The notes under the pieces were generated by a model that worked only from the letters and a program-made list of their open reading frames with translations, did not search any database and was not told the origin of the DNA. A stretch of DNA of 64,000 nt from Gautieria morchelliformis (lineage: Eukaryota > Basidiomycota > Agaricomycetes > Gomphales > Gomphaceae): positions 230,486 to 294,485 of the forward strand of contig WHVA01000082.1 in assembly GCA_015179125.1 (NCBI GenBank). The letters run 5' to 3'. How positions within the stretch are numbered: the stretch's first letter is position 1; the number at the start of each line of letters is the position of its first letter. The position numbers and the translations under genes were made by a program. Positions 43,616 through 53,189 of this stretch are shown here, one piece after another.

Positions 43616-45660
43616 AAGTATGGCTGTCAGTTCGCAATGCATTTCGAAGAGGGTACCGTTACCTAGATTCCAACTATTTGACACGTAGTGCATGACAATA
43701 GCCAAAAACGCAAAGCCATTGCTCGATGTCCATGCATCAAGCGACAGGCTGACTTTTCCATGGAGCTCTTGATGTTGTGTATAGGTCAGTGCCGTTATCC
43801 CCTACTTGACAATGGCAGGCTCACAGAGATGGAAAGCTTCATTTCGTCGATAGTACTCTCTCCAAGCTTCATCACCTGTCTCCTGACTGCAGTGGAGCTA
43901 GGTATGTGCAGTGGGGTTGCGCGATGGTGGGTGTACTCAAGTAACGCTTGAAATTCAGGTTTTTCGACCTCATCGAAGGGCTGATCACATGCCACTTGCC
44001 ACTCGACCAGGAGCCGCTTAAATTTGTCTTGGTCCCAAGGTACCTATATTCACATTGTGAGCATGGATCATTTTCTCATATGTAGCAATCACCTCGTTCT
44101 TTGCAACCTGATGTGAGAACGCCGCTGATAGGGGACCTCTTTTGCTTTCCAGAGTGCGTAGGTATCCTTGGACTGTTTTGGAATTGATTGGCACCGTGTT
44201 AGCGGCAATCTGCAACTCTTTTGACGTAGGTCTCTGCTCCGGACGGCTCTTAATCGTTTCATACAGCCGGTGCATTTCAGGGAAATGAGTACGCAAATAT
44301 GTCACTAGACCTGTGACAACAAATGTGAGTATGGATATAGCTCACAGCTTGTGTGCCTTCTCACCATTCTGTGACCCTTTCATTTTCTTAGTCACGGTGA
44401 GAATCTTCCGCTGGCCATGGTAACAGCGATAATGTTTGTCTCCCATTTGTCCAGGCGCTCCATCGGAATTCTTTCCAACACTCTCATAGAAATGGTAAAT
44501 AGGAGGTCTCACACTACCGGTCACCGGGGCCTGGTTCTTCTTCTGTAAACGTGTAACTACCATATCCGTAATGACCCACCATGGGATCTATCTCAGCGTC
44601 ATTGCACGATTCCTCGGTTTCCACGGTTTTCCTCTTTTTGCTTGTTGGTTCGCCATCGTCATTTCTTGGAGGTAATTCATCGTCCAATTCTTTCTCCTCT
44701 TCGTGGTGAGATTGCGAGACTTTTTCGGACCTACGCTTACGCTTCTTTCCCTCCAATCTAACCACGCTGCTAGCTGCACTCGCGGTAGCCCTCGGAGCAC
44801 TTTGAGGGCCCAATCTCGTGTGAGTTTCTGGAATAGTTTTGCGTGGAAGGAGGTCCGCCAGCTTGACGGTACTTGTAAGTGTCATTGGTCATATTTTAGC
44901 TATGATACACTTACTTCTGCATTTGGAACGAAGTCATCGCCATTGCTGCTCGTCTCAGTTGTCATCTCCTCACTGCTTTCAGTAAAACATCCTGAATCAC
45001 GCTGGGGTGAGTCCACGGCCTCAACCACCTTTTCTAAACTATCTTCGGTCTCTTTGTAGCATTTCTGGCCCTTTGCCTTGGCTTTTGCTGCAGCATTGGC
45101 ATCTGCAGCTTGCTCCCCAAGGAGGCTGAGCTTACTCAGTTGATGCGTATGGTGTGACCTGGCCTGTACTGAGTCAGGTAACGATGCAGGCGGTTGTTAA
45201 AGTCTGCAAGTGAGTGCGTTCATCGATAGATGGCAGCATGGTAGAAAGAGACAGGACAGGCTACAGGTACAGATGGTCTTTCATCTCAGGTCAAATCTGC
45301 AGGTACTCACCGAGAACAATCGATCATGGAGTGGGGTGACCACCATGGCCGACATCATGCACATGTGATATAGTCAAAACTAATTATAGTTACACTGGCA
45401 CCGTACAATGCGTACATACGGCCTCATACGGGGGTCATACGTGCCGTATCCGTCATACGGTCGGAAGTGACCTCCTTAGCTTCGGTACGGGTACGGCTCC
45501 GTCATACGGCAGCCATACATACGGGTCATACAAGTATGGCGCTGAGCCCTACACTCTATGAGACAATGGTACCTGGATAATTAGTCACATGCCGTGACTC
45601 AGGGTGACGCGGTTTTCTCTTTAGCTTACGCGTCCACTGTGTCCATTCCTACACTCCCCC

Positions 45661-48600
45661 TCAAACAGTCAGCCCCAATTCAACCGCGAAGTGCTTTACC
45701 TTCGCAGACGGCAATGCTTTGGTAAGCGTATCCGTGATCATGTCGTCTGTTGGACAGTCAACTAATTGAATCGCCCCTTTTTCGATGATCCAGCGGATAA
45801 AATGATATCGTACGTTGATATGCTTCGTTCGAGCGTGATATTGATGGTCTTTGGCAAGGGTGATGGCGGACTGATTGTCGGAGATCATAGTGGTGGGAAA
45901 ACATATCGAAGTAGTCGACACCAGGCACCTGGGAGAAACCCTGCATGACGAGGCGAGCCTTGTAGCGAACTACATTGCCCGCTGCGTCCTTTTTCGCGCG
46001 GAAAACCCATTTTGAGCCAACAATATTGGCATTTTCCGGCAGTGTGGTGAGTTCCCAAGTTCCAGCTCCTTTGAGAAGTGCTAACTCCTCAATTATCCCC
46101 TTTTCCCAGAGTTCCCAGTCGGGGTGTCGTCTTGCCTCAGCCAGAGATCGAGGCTCAATGGCTTCAACTTCGCTGGTTTCAGCTACCAGTGTGTACTCAT
46201 CTAGTTCCTCCGCTATCATCATCCAATCAGCTGAACCCTCCCCCTCAAGAAGTACATCTTGGGTTTTGGCTGCAGGGAGCTGAATTCCAGGGGTGATGGC
46301 AGGGTCAGATTTTCAGTGAGAAGACGTTCCGTGTCCGTTTAGGATATCGTGGATGCGCTGACTAGGTTTTTGCATCCGTTTGGCAGGTGCTTCAGCTTCC
46401 GATTCGGGTTCAGAGACCTCGGTATTAGCCACATCTTGAGGTGGAGCGGGGGCGTTGGCAGCAGGGGCAGTGGGGTTGTTCGAAGTAGTTGTTGGTATGT
46501 CGGTTTTCGTTTCGATGAGTTGCCATTCCTCCCCTCGAGACAAGAAACTGACGTGATCCTGCTGTCAAAATGGACATTGCGCTCAACGCTGACTGTTTGT
46601 TTCTCAGGCCAGTAGATGCGGAATCCTCTTCTCCTTTCATCGATGCCCAACCAACGGCCCTCTGTAACGCGTCCACCTAGTTTGTCACCAGTCTCTGTGC
46701 GCACCCAGACCTTTTCACCCCATTCGCTAACGTTCCGTAAGTCCGGCTTCTTTCCAAAAGCTGCCTCGTAAGGAGTCTTACCATCCACAGCTCTTGTTAG
46801 TGTTCGGTTCATGAGCCAGACTACATGGCGCGCCGCTTCACCCCATAAGAACTTCAGGAGTCCGCTCGCATGCAAGAGGGTGTGGACACGTTCTACGATT
46901 GTCCGGTTTCGATGCTCGGCAACTCCGTTGTGCTGAGGAGTGTCGTGCACGGTGAGTTTCTGTATTGTACCTTTTGACTTCAGGTGTGATATGAAGTCCT
47001 TTCCTAGGTATTCACCGCCACGGTCCGAGTGTAAGGTTTTTATGGCTGCGCCGAGCTGTGTATTGGACCATGTCTCGTACTCCTTGTATGAGCCGAAGGC
47101 TTCGTTTTTTTGTGCGTAGGAGGTACAGGTGAGTTAGCCTAGACATGTCATCCGTGAAAGTGATATAATACCGCTTTCCACTCTTTGTAGCAACTGGTGC
47201 TGGTCCCCACAGATCACTATGGATCTCTTCACCAAAATTTGACGCACGGCTGCCTTCTCTCGTTTTGGGAACAGGTTTGCGTGTTGCCTTTGAGTATACG
47301 CAGAACTCGCAAAAGAAAGGATCACCTGAAGGTGAGTGTTCGAGTTTTATTCCTGTTATAAAACCCTTCGCCACTAATTTTCTAGCCGTGTCGGGCGAGA
47401 TGTGGCCCATTCGGCGGTGAAACTGGTCCAAGGTCAGTACTTCTGCAGCTAAAGTTGCTGCATCGGATTCATGCGAGACACGATAGAGACCTCGCCCTGA
47501 TTTTGGGACTGTACCAACCAGTTCGCCGTTCTGCTCACGTATAGTACACTTGATGTCTGCAAATGTGACATCAAACCCTGCATCGTCCAGTTTTCCGATG
47601 GATACTAGCGTGTAGCCGACTTCTGGGGAGTACAGGACTTCTGTGAGCCTTATCTTCGAGATATTGGCGTTGTTTGGTACGTCGATCGTCATCTCGCCCT
47701 TTCCAAATGCTCTAAAGCTCTGCTTGTTTGCAGCTTGGAAGGATCTTGGAGATATTTTGACGAAGTTTTCAACTGCGTCATGGTAAGGAGTTATGTGAGT
47801 GGTACATCCTGAGTCATAGACTTCGATGCAAGGTGAGGTTTTTGCCATGTCTTCGACTTCGACGCAGACTGCGTGTGCGTGTTCCAGATCGGTGCCGTTG
47901 CGATTCATATCACCACCAACAAGTGATAAACTTTCACTTTCATTAGTGTCAGGTGACAGCTCCATTTCGCGTTCATCGTCTGAATCGTTGCTAACCTCAG
48001 AGAACCAGTCTCCTGTGTCATCTCCAGTGATCTCATCATCTGAGTCCAAGTCGATGTTCAACAAAATTAGTGGGAGCTCGCTGTCTGACTCATAGAGCTC
48101 ATCTGCCATGAAGGCATACTCTGTTTCAGAACCGGATTCGACAGCAGCGTTGGCTGTGCCGCTGCTGCCCTGAGCCGCACTCTTGTTGGATGTTTTCGCA
48201 GGTTTGGGTCATTTGTCTTTGAAATGTCCCTTATCGCCGCAATTCCAGCAGACACCGCGTGGCTTGCGTTCGGTGCGTTTCCCTTTTCCACTTTGTGTGA
48301 CAGACATAGCCTCATCCTTATCATTTCCCTTGTTGCCGCCACTACGGTGCAATCTCTGTGCCGCCTGACGTTCATACTCTTCAGATACCAGGGAGATCAG
48401 TTCATCTGGATCTATGGTCTTCGAAGCGCTGTATAGTCTTGCCCCAGTGAGTAGATTCAAAGCGAAGGTGGAGAGGTGAGGTGGAAGGGATTTTATAATG
48501 GTGGAGCGATAGTCCCTTTCCTCAATGATGACGCCATAGGTGGCCAGCTCCTCCTTTTTTACTCGCAGGTTGTCCAGGAACTCAGGTACATTTCCTTTTT

Positions 48601-48994
48601 CAGGACACTTGGACTCCATGAACTGAGTACGCAAGTTAGCCTGTGCGAAGGCACCCTTTGAAGAAAATTCCTTCGAAATAAGGTCCCATCGATCCTGTAG
48701 GGACGACTTTCCATGGATACGGATTAGGGTCAAGTCGGGGATGCGATGGGTGAGGAGGGCTTTGGCAGAGCGGTCTTCCTTGATCCACAGGGTAAGTGCA
48801 GCTTCCTCTTCGGCGGTGGGAGTGGCACTGAGGGTGGGGCGAACAGAAGTGCCGTCGAAGTATCCCCACAATCCTTTTGCCTCGATCACATCTTGGAAGC
48901 GCATGGCGAACACTGTCCAGTTTAGGCCAGTCGACATGAGCTTGGGCATGGAGGATGGGAGGAGGTCTGTGGTAGTGAGCGCTGTGGTGGGCAT
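45661..48994 (-). pseudogene. Copia Gag-Pol, RT core deleted
   Basis: Gag starts at 48994 (MPTTALTTTDLLPSSMPKLM), has the UBN2-type body and the knuckle CWNCGDKGHFKDK, then TGA where Cys is expected. Protease follows as YDSGCTTHI, then the pre-integrase HRRMGHISPDTARKL and the integrase HSDLWGPAPVATKSGKRYY, with frameshifts near 47110 and 46560 (later SERxxxHDTPQHNGVAEHRNRT). RT begins GTWELTTLPENANIVGSKWV up to PGVDYFD, and the frame then jumps straight to ISDNQSAITLAKDHQYHART of RNase H. All RT catalytic motifs, including YVDD, are gone. Confidence 0.9.
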
Positions 48995-49042
48995 TGGAGC
49001 AAGGAGTGCTTATTGAGAGTAGGGAGCGGGGGCCCAATAACC

Positions 49043-49402
49043 TGTAACAATAACTATACGATGAAACCTCAGTGTTTGCTCGGTTTTCAAACAACTATAA
49101 TATTACCTATACGATGAAACCTACAAGTGTATAGATAATTAATGGACACAAGACTCGTAATAAATGTCTTACCTCAGTGTTTGCTTGGTTTGCAAACAAC
49201 TGAGGGATAGGACTCGCTAGCTAACTACTTTATAGGCTAGCAAACAATGGAAAAATATAACAATGAGACTGCGGAACAATCTATATGCTGTGGACAATGG
49301 CACTCTATGAGACAATGGTACCTGGATCATTAGTCACATGCTGTGACTCGGGGTGACGCGGTTTGCTCTTTAGCTTACGTGTCCACTGCATCCATTCCTA
49401 CA
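49043..49402 (-). repeat. 5' LTR of the copia element
   Basis: The 360-bp intact copy of the LTR is nearly identical to the other apart from the hAT insertion. It carries the same H1-spacer-T1-linker-H2-T2 module, on the minus strand. Confidence 0.85.
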
Positions 49403-49615
49403 AAATTTTACCTAGTTCACTGGTTCAGAGGTAACTGTGACATGTGACTGAACTTAAATTAGTTCAACGAACACCATATGCGGTCCATCCGACTCAGGTG
49501 TGAAAAAAAATTGCTATTCTGGACTTACAAAACCTGTGTGTGATGCGTGACTACGCTGTGGGAGTTCAGGTTCAAGGGGTCTTGTGACATGTGACTGAAC
49601 CTATGGTCGTAATGG

Positions 49616-50229
49616 TAAAGTATATGTACGTAGATGGTAGAAACTCACATTCACCTTGTCTGAAAGGGTTCATTCCCATAACAGTCGGCAGTGCCTTGGC
49701 ATCACAAATATGCAGATGGTTAGGCCCTGGAGGCGGACGCATAATGCCGCTGTTTCGCTCAGATTCCTGAACGTATCGTACCCGTGCGTACATGCATCCC
49801 ATACCTCGCGTGAAGAGCCCTCTAGTAGTAGCGGTGCTGATTTCCCATCTGTACCATGTACAGCGCCCACAGCCGCGAAATTTTGCATAAGACAGGACCA
49901 GGGAAGGCTGCGAGCGGGTGGCAGGGAGACAGCCTGTACGCTACAACCGATAGTGTAAGACTGATGAAGTGAAGGGCGTGTGCTTTCAAGATTGCTGTGG
50001 GAGAAGGGATCGACGAGGTGCAGAGGAGGAATACTGCGATCACACCAGGGGGCCCAAGGAAAAGGGAAAGGATGAAGAAGGAACTCCTGGGCTCGAACCT
50101 ATTGAAGAGCAGGTGGGAGGCCTGAAACACATCATGAATGAAAGACCCTGTTTATCAGGGGTGATCGTCAGTAGTAGGGGTGAGTTGTACACGCACAATT
50201 CCGCCAGCGACAGCCAGGATGGGGATTCT
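49616..50229. other. Intergenic, no clear gene
   Basis: Open frames of about 100 codons exist on both strands (49656-49958, 49822-50130), overlapping each other and without recognisable domains. The segment separates two transposon nests. Confidence 0.4.
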
Positions 50230-50546
50230 TGTTGGAGTCAGGGTCGGTAAGCGTTGAACGCAGGGTCAAGTAGGGTATGGAAAGGTTTATCAGACATCCA
50301 GTAATGTAGGATTACTGGCCTCGGTCAAGCTTCACCGAGGCCCTATATCTACTCGCTCCACAGTCCCCAATCCCTCAGTGAACTGACCGTTCACTGAGGT
50401 ACGTGTCCCCGTCCCAGTACACCCCATGACCAGATACTTACTATATTGTAGACTCTGTTCATATTAGGTAGAGTATTCATACACACTCAGTGAACTGACC
50501 GTTCACTGAGACTCTGTTCATATTAGTACTGCGCATAACCGCTACA
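50230..50546 (+). repeat. Copia 5' LTR with intron-plus / intron-minus module
   Basis: H1 is a perfect hairpin (CTCAGTGAAC-TGACC-GTTCACTGAG, 50374-50398). It is followed by a 53-nt intron-like spacer (50399-50451) that starts GTACGT, contains CTTACT and ends TTGTAG, then T1 ACTCTGTTCATATTAG (50452-50467), and linker GTAGAGTATTCATACACA. Then H2 identical to H1 (50486-50510) is joined directly to T2 identical to T1 (50511-50526), and the LTR end follows. Confidence 0.8.
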
Positions 50547-50559
50547 GGTTATGGGCCCC
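50547..50559 (+). promoter_or_regulatory. Retroviral-type primer-binding site (half-tRNA type)
   Basis: GGTTATGGGCCCC begins exactly at the LTR end. It is nearly complementary to the anticodon stem-loop of initiator tRNA (…GGGCUCAUAACC…), the priming mode known from Drosophila copia. The minus-strand copia at 49.04 kb has the equivalent GGTTATTGGGCCC. Confidence 0.65.
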
Positions 50560-50571
50560 GCAGAGCCCACC

Positions 50572-51460
50572 ATGTCCTCCACTAACACCAAGGCTTTTGT
50601 GGTACCTAAGCTAGCACGAGATGGTACTAACTGGGTTACCTGGAAGAGTCAGACAATGGCCACGCTGACCTCGACACGTGGTGCCAAATGGCACCTGGAT
50701 GGGACCGCCTGGATCCCCCCCTCGATCCCTACATACCCTGACGGTCATGTGCTCATGGACAAGGAGGAGGAGGATCTGGAGGGGTAAGAGAAGCGTTGGG
50801 ATGACACCACCAGCGCAAGGCAACAATCAAAGCCCAGATCTTCACCGCCATGCCAGACAGCGTGCTCATCGAAAACAGGAACCTGGACACTGCAAAGGCT
50901 GTATGGGAAGCTGTGTGTGTGAAACATTAGGCAAAGGCACCCACCGTCAAGATTGACCTGCGCCGCCGCATGTATGAGTTGAAGTGCGAGGATGACGTGA
51001 ACGTCCACATGCACCTAGAAATGCTCATGAAAATGCACAAGCAACTAGCAGGGATGAATGCCGCACTCACTGAGGAGGACCTAGTCACGATCATACTCAG
51101 GTCACTCCCAAAGACGTACCACCCGCTCATCAATGCAATAACGATGTCGGCAACACATGCGAAAGCAAAACTCGAGCTGGACCAGGTGGTCAGCACCCTT
51201 ATTGACGAGTTTGAGTGATCAGCGATTGAGGAGTGACAGTTGAAGGTGAGTGAGAACACACTTGCAGTAGTCAAAAACCGCGGGAAGCACCAGCCTTGCA
51301 GCAGCAGCTTCAACACCATGTGGACAGATGTGGAGTGTTGGAAGTGTGGCAAGAAAGGGCATATCAAAACTGAATGTCGTTCTAAAGGCAAGAAAAAGGA
51401 GAAGAAGGATGAAGATAAGAAAGGAGGCGACTCGGCGACGCAGCAGTAGAGGGCAAGGAT
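50572..51460 (+). pseudogene. Copia Gag, degraded
   Basis: ATG 50572 opens MSSTNTKAFVVPKLARDGTN, then WVTWKSQTMATL and AKWHLDGTAWIPPSIPTYPD, a UBN2-type Gag. Frameshifts and stops follow near 50785 and 50930, then RRRMYELKCEDDVNVHMHLE, LTEEDLVTIILRSLPKTYHP, and the zinc knuckle CWKCGKKGHIKTEC near 51333. Gag forms the virus-like particle. The frame ends before the LTR at 51491. Confidence 0.75.
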
Positions 51461-51490
51461 TTTGCCTTCACCATGACGTTCGCTGGGACC

Positions 51491-52716
51491 TGTCAAGATT
51501 GGTTTTTTAGGCATTAATATCGTGTATTAGTGAACATAGCAAATGCCCGAATAACTTGTGCAAATAAGTATGCTGTTCAGCGAAGAGGGTGAACCAATAA
51601 ATGTTCAGAAGATAAGAGGACTGCCCAATTGGGGCTCGCCCTATCTACAGTCGTAGTGAAATAGCCCGTGGCACTTGACAATGTAACGTGCAAGGTGTCC
51701 CGGAGAGGTTGTCTAAGTAGCAACAATCCTTTCGCCGGCGAAGGCACTCCTTCGGAGCCCTTCGCCGACAGCACAGAGAATAGTTTGAAGGCTAAGGTAA
51801 CGAAGGTGAAGTACGAAAACTCACCAGTGGTGCTCAAGTCTTCCTCTGGTCAAAGATGGGAATATACAGGAGGGGGCTCAAGATGGTGATCACAGTGAGG
51901 TCAAGTTTGCACAAGCTAGACATATGATAATTGAACTGAGGAATATACATGCGAATATTGAATGCTCGTATGGTAACAGTGAATAGGAAGGAGGCCATCG
52001 TGAGTCAGGGGTGGATAGGAGTGTGCAGTCATGATACAAATAGATGAAATAAACATACAATAGAATGGGAGAGGAGTGCGAACATGAAATGACGGAGAGG
52101 AAAGGGGGCGAAGGCACCTATGTACGAAAACACGCCTTGGGACCTGCATATGCACCACCCTGCATGGACTCCTCATCTGCTGGGTTGATCCCACACGACC
52201 TATGGGTAGGACTTCCCGCGAATGCATCCCAGCCATATGAACGCCTAAAGGGGTTGCATTGGGAAGATGATGGGGCCAGTGATGGACCATCATGCAGGGT
52301 AGAGGATGTTGATCGCGTTTGATGGCATGCCTGCTGGCAAATGATGTGAGCAGCGAAGGGTGAACGGAGAGAACATAGAGGAGGCATGGTTGGAGGGAGG
52401 GGCAAAGCTGAGCAAACACGGAGGAGGAGTGGTGAAAGGGGAAACAAGGATAGCTGGGTGCAGGAAATACATGAGTCGTGACAATCCGATCATAGGAACA
52501 TTGAAAGGGGGTTGAGCAGAGGTGATAGGGCCAGTGATGAACCACCAAGCCAGTCCAAGGATGTTGATTGTGCTTTGATGGCGTAGCTATGGCGAATGAC
52601 GTGAACAGCGAAGATCAATTGCTGAACACAGAGAAGCGCAATCAGAGCAAACATAGAGGTGGAGTGAGGAATGGGGGACAGAGCAATTGGGTTTAGGAAA
52701 TAAATGCGTCATGACA
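51491..52716 (+). mobile_element. Complete solo LTR of family A, TSD GGACC
   Basis: The 1226-bp segment starts TGTCAAGATTGG and ends TGCGTCATGACA. A perfect TSD, GGACC (51486-51490, 52717-52721), shows a single insertion into the old copia Gag/protease region. It is the reference copy for the truncated family A LTRs at 5.5, 6.7-10.3 and 12.0 kb. No internal genes of its family exist in this window. Confidence 0.85.
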
Positions 52717-52774
52717 GGACCATGCTTGCACTGGGAACAAGTCTGTCAATGGGATGAGAAGTATATTATTGTAA

Positions 52775-53189
52775 TGTTAGAAATGCTTGGGGCATGCGCA
52801 TTTACTCGAGCGCAGAGGCGGACTCGACTCGACTCGTGGTGCGCATTGACTCGAGCGCAGGGGACTACGGCTAGTGACTCGAAGCCGGACGGATAGGATT
52901 CGTGTGTCATTTCTACGGTACATGTAACGCGACTTATACTCCATGCCTAGGAGTCTCGGTACGGGCTAAATAGATCTGGGATTACCTTGCGGCTGATACA
53001 TATGCAGCCGGCTCCCCTCGGCTCGGATAACGTGACACTCGGATCTCATTGTACTCGGGGACTCAGCTCGGTGACTCGGTGTACGATCCATTGGGTCGCC
53101 TCGATTTGTATTCGACGGATGGACCGTCGACTCGCATGTGCACATGGATGTGCACCTTGGTCTCGGTAAGTTAGCTGATAGTTACAACA
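52775..53189. mobile_element. LTR-like insertion rich in ACTCG words
   Basis: It starts TGTTAGAAATGC and ends GATAGTTACAACA (TG...CA) and separates the copia protease from upstream sequence. The flanks TGTAA and AAGTA are similar but not identical, so the borders are tentative. The interior is dense in ACTCG and CTCGG words in both phases, and that region ends near 53160. Confidence 0.5.

Larger units (their letters stand above)
41098..44885 (-). pseudogene. hAT transposase (BED finger to hATC dimerisation domain), interrupted
   Basis: On the minus strand the N-terminal part is basic (GKKRKRRSEK), followed by a BED-like region (IYHFYESVGK...HYRCYHGQRKI). The catalytic core shows ACDQPFDEVEKPEFQALLEY, LSLDAWTSSNGFAFLAIVMH with the first catalytic Asp, and DVKTHWSSTHQML. 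The C-terminal hATC dimerisation domain has DPVKWWGARIAQFPRLSQLA and, after an intron (GTATGT...GACAG near 41282-41340), SAVAVERVFSGGRD. Several introns are needed. The nested element at 42939-43615 sits within the coding region, so the gene as it stands is broken, although the remaining domains look well preserved. Confidence 0.8.
40914..45551 (-). mobile_element. hAT DNA transposon, 4.6 kb, TSD CACTCTAT
   Basis: Its ends TAGGGCTCGGCACC and GGCGCTGAGCCCTA form a short imperfect TIR. The 8-bp TSD CACTCTAT (40906-40913, 45552-45559) is perfect and lies in a copia LTR. Both subterminal regions are full of CATACGG / CCGTATG words, as expected for transposase-binding sites in hAT elements. It encodes one transposase gene on the minus strand and carries a 677-bp nested element. 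Confidence 0.9.
40642..45653 (-). repeat. 3' LTR of the copia element (with hAT inside)
   Basis: The LTR is split at GGCACTCTAT by the hAT element. On the minus strand it contains the module H1 (40772-40803), intron-like spacer GTAAGACATT...CTTGTAG (40720-40771), T1 GTTTCATCGTATAG (40706-40719), a GTAATATTATAG linker, H2 and T2 (40653-40666). Confidence 0.85.
40642..49402 (-). mobile_element. Ty1/copia retrotransposon, internally deleted, carrying an hAT insertion
   Basis: LTRs of about 360 bp (start TGTAACAATAAC, end CATTCCTACA) lie at 40642-45653 (split by hAT) and 49043-49402. The TSD is AAATT on both sides (40637-40641, 49403-49407). On the minus strand a primer-binding site GGTTATTGGGCCC abuts the 5' LTR, and a polypurine tract TTGAGGGGGAG abuts the 3' LTR. 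Gag-Pol runs from 48994 to 45661 with a nonsense codon, frameshifts and loss of the RT core. It cannot be autonomous. Confidence 0.9.
40610..49615. mobile_element. Small TIR element (about 240 bp) interrupted by a copia element
   Basis: CCATTACGACCATAGGTTCA (plus G) at 40610-40630 is repeated inverted at 49595-49615, a perfect 21-bp TIR. The copia element with its TSD fills the middle; without it the element is about 240 bp. TGTGACATGTGACTGAAC occurs twice in its right part. No TSD of its own is clear. Confidence 0.65.

Noticed and set aside
49656-50130. Overlapping 100-codon ORFs on both strands
   Set aside because: No recognisable motif; mutual overlap and length are compatible with chance.
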